A stretch of DNA of 64,000 bases from Glaciecola blandensis (GTDB lineage Bacteria; Pseudomonadota; Gammaproteobacteria; Enterobacterales; Alteromonadaceae). The stretch is taken from assembly GCF_031846165.1 (NCBI RefSeq), contig NZ_JAVRIE010000001.1, positions 868,001 through 932,000 of the forward strand, read 5' to 3'. Below, piece after piece: positions 62,562 through 64,000 of this stretch; position 1 is the stretch's first letter; every line of letters begins with the position of its first letter. The translations under genes and the position numbers were made by a program. The notes below the pieces were generated by a model. It had not been told where the DNA came from, did no database searches, and saw only the letters and a program-made list of their open reading frames with translations.

Positions 62562-62810
62562 TCACGAACCCATTACTTTTAAAGCAATATATGGTGATAA
62601 ATTTAAGAGTAGTATCGCTATTTTATAGTTACCCAAAAACGCAAAATACATGTTGGGTAAATCAGACGCTTCAACGCCGACGATTTTACTGTGAAGATTA
62701 ATGGTAAAACGTTTAAATACGATAATAAAAAACGCTGAGAACAAATAAATACCAATATTGATTACAGTACACCAACCGAAAAATGTAGTCAGTTCATTTG
62801 CGCTAATCAT
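62562..62810 (-). CDS. DUF6868-like small membrane protein
   Basis: 82 residues with two hydrophobic segments (INIGIYLFSAFFIIVF and YKIAILLLNLSPYIALKVM). The start ISANELTTFFGWCTVINIGI, the HSKIVGVEASDLPNMYFAFL centre and the YIALKVM end match DUF6868 as I know it. Ribosome site GGAG before the ATG. It follows the cupin gene by 23 bp on the same strand, so likely one transcript. Confidence 0.75.
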   Translation of the reverse strand: MISANELTTFFGWCTVINIGIYLFSAFFIIVFKRFTINLHSKIVGVEASDLPNMYFAFLGNYKIAILLLNLSPYIALKVMGS

Positions 62811-62833
62811 TAATTATATCTCCGTGATATTTG

Positions 62834-63145
62834 TTATACGCTGCCAGCTCGTTCTACTACCAAAATTCTCGCTTGGCCTTGAGGGTGAGCAACATGCTCA
62901 GTACCTATTGAAGCAAAAAATATATCTCCAGTGTTTAGAATAGCAGACTTAATCTCGTTATTTTCTTTATAGAGCATTTCGACAACACCATCCATAACTG
63001 CAAAAACTTCTTCGCCATCGTTTACATGCCACTTGTACGGTTTGTCTGTCCAATGCAAACGAGTAGTAATACCGTTCATACTGGCGATATCCTTAGCACC
63101 CCATGCCTTGCTTGCGGTGAACTCTTTACTTCTAATGACTTCCAT
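62834..63145 (-). CDS. Small cupin-domain protein
   Basis: 103 residues, a single cupin barrel. Conserved pieces are WHVNDGEEVFAVMDGVVEM and LNTGDIFFASIGTEHVAHP; the histidines and Glu can form a metal site. Strong ribosome site (AAGGAG). Function cannot be told from sequence; such proteins are sugar- or metal-binding isomerase-like or regulatory. Confidence 0.85.
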   Translation of the reverse strand: MEVIRSKEFTASKAWGAKDIASMNGITTRLHWTDKPYKWHVNDGEEVFAVMDGVVEMLYKENNEIKSAILNTGDIFFASIGTEHVAHPQGQARILVVERAGSV

Positions 63146-63273
63146 TGTAACTCCTTTTTAATGCGATATTTCAGGGCGTATAACACTTACAATTTATTTA
63201 TGAAAAAGCTGTAATTCAAACCGGTATTTTGCGCGGCCTTGTACGAAGATTTAGGCTGAACACTGATGTATTT

Positions 63274-63903
63274 TTATTGGGTGGATTCCGGCCGATATAC
63301 CTCACACATATACGTCCCAGATGAAGAGCTCAGAGTTAAAAATCCTGTTGGTAAAGCTCTTGCGTCATAGGGTATATACCCTTCAGAGTAAACGTAATCT
63401 TCTACATAAACTCTGTAATAAACTAAATTCAGAAACTTGGTTAATGTAAGTTGTATAGAGCCGTTTTTCTTTGGTATGGACATCGCTACCACTGGCCTTT
63501 TAAATAAACCTTCATTTTGACTTGCTTTTAAGACTTCATAACGAAAAATCCATTGCGAATCTTCACTTTCAACCATGCCAAATTGTAGAGCCTCACCTTC
63601 GGCAGATGAATCTCCAAGCATTATGCTTATGAACGGTCCATATTCCTCGAAGAATGATTCCTCAATATTGACGGTACATGTAATAGATTCAAAATTATCG
63701 ATTTTATCTATCACCTTTAGGGTAAGGGTGTTTCCACTTGTCGTATTATATTTTTCTTGTTTAGAGAGAAGATTTTTAGTTTCAAGACTTTTTAACTCTG
63801 AAAGATCAGCATGACAAAGGCTCGACATTGTGAGAAGAGTGATGCACATAATCCAAGCAATTATTTTTTGCATGACGGTGAGCGTTTTATTATATGCCAG
63901 CAT
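63274..63903 (-). CDS. Exported hypothetical protein
   Basis: 209 residues from ATG 63903 (AAAAGG 7 nt upstream, inside the preceding gene). A signal peptide, IIAWIMCITLLTMSSLCHA, suggests export. The mature part is beta-rich with no recognised domain (KVIDKIDNFESITCTVNIEE, TYMCEVYRPESTQ) and two cysteines that could pair. The start overlaps the end of the partial gene at the window edge by 14 bp. Confidence 0.65.
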   Translation of the reverse strand: MLAYNKTLTVMQKIIAWIMCITLLTMSSLCHADLSELKSLETKNLLSKQEKYNTTSGNTLTLKVIDKIDNFESITCTVNIEESFFEEYGPFISIMLGDSSAEGEALQFGMVESEDSQWIFRYEVLKASQNEGLFKRPVVAMSIPKKNGSIQLTLTKFLNLVYYRVYVEDYVYSEGYIPYDARALPTGFLTLSSSSGTYMCEVYRPESTQ

Positions 63904-64000
63904 CAATCAACCTTTTGGCTTCCTCTATCAGACTACTAAAATCGTCAAATTCATCGCTGTAAAAGTAGTTTTCCGTAACGTGTCCCTGACACATAAACAC
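63890..64000 (-). CDS. C-terminal end of an unidentified protein (runs off the right edge)
   Basis: An open frame enters from the right edge and ends with TAA at 63890; 36 residues are visible (CQGHVTENYFYSDEFDDFSS, then LIEEAKRLIDAGI). It has coding character and overlaps the start of the exported hypothetical gene, as in a polycistronic unit. Identity unknown. Confidence 0.55.
   Translation of the reverse strand: MFMCQGHVTENYFYSDEFDDFSSLIEEAKRLIDAGI

Noticed and set aside
62428..64000. Integron cassette array
   Set aside because: Small same-strand genes suggested cassettes, but no attC-type repeats were found between them and genes at the edge overlap.

Overview
The window reads as chromosome of a marine gammaproteobacterium of the Alteromonadales (Alteromonas/Glaciecola-like). 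The grounds are moderate G+C, conserved enteric-type gene neighbourhoods (nudL-sdaA, yejK/yejL/yejM, gmhB-rlmA), a valine-degradation operon of the marine gammaproteobacterial type, and a starch/maltodextrin locus that includes a tryptophan-halogenase-family gene. This placement is inferred from gene content and protein resemblance, not from a database search. No rRNA, tRNA, CRISPR array, insertion sequence or prophage was seen.

Layout. 1-7.3 kb: the 3' part of a NUDIX CoA pyrophosphatase, L-serine dehydratase, CysB, a sensorless histidine kinase with a membrane coiled-coil protein, and a LysR regulator divergent from a 3-oxoacid CoA-transferase pair. 7.4-11.7 kb: DEAD-box helicase, CPBP protease, EF-hand protein, tRNA hydroxylase TrhO and a hypothetical. 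11.8-17.1 kb: a three-gene signalling operon (receiver-TPR protein, hybrid kinase with Hpt, receiver protein with a degenerate N-terminus); a second receiver-TPR protein lies alone at 32.9 kb. 17-27.7 kb: housekeeping and envelope genes (lipoprotein, PfkA, Mpo1-like protein, M61 and M23 peptidases, PTPS/QueD-like enzyme, YejK, YejL, a reduced YejM-like protein, GmhB, RlmA). 27.8-32.7 kb: a four-gene valine catabolic operon behind a LiuR-type palindrome. 34.7-46.7 kb: glutathione peroxidase, CmoM, Nif3-like protein, a Lys/Ala-rich basic protein, SohB, a penicillin-acylase-family lipoprotein, a VolA-like lipase lipoprotein, YciK and GlnS.

46.8-55.7 kb is a maltodextrin locus: LacI-type regulator, sugar MFS symporter, flavin-dependent halogenase-family protein, GH31 alpha-glucosidase and GH13 amylase lipoprotein. 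Next to it (55.8-62.4 kb) is a cassette of carbamoyltransferase, SxtJ-like membrane protein and a 50-residue DUF5989/SxtK-like protein, divergent from two tandem membrane-anchored SGNH-hydrolase/TPR paralogues. A palindrome of core CATACGTATG occurs in front of the transporter, the halogenase, the amylase and between the carbamoyltransferase and the SGNH genes. This suggests that the LacI-type regulator controls both blocks.

The last 1.6 kb holds small minus-strand genes (DUF6868 membrane protein, cupin, exported hypothetical, and a gene running off the right edge). The most unusual content is the carbamoyltransferase/SxtJ/DUF5989/SGNH-TPR block and its apparent co-regulation with starch use. 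The receiver-TPR signalling operon and the YejM-like protein with no recognisable sulfatase motifs come next.
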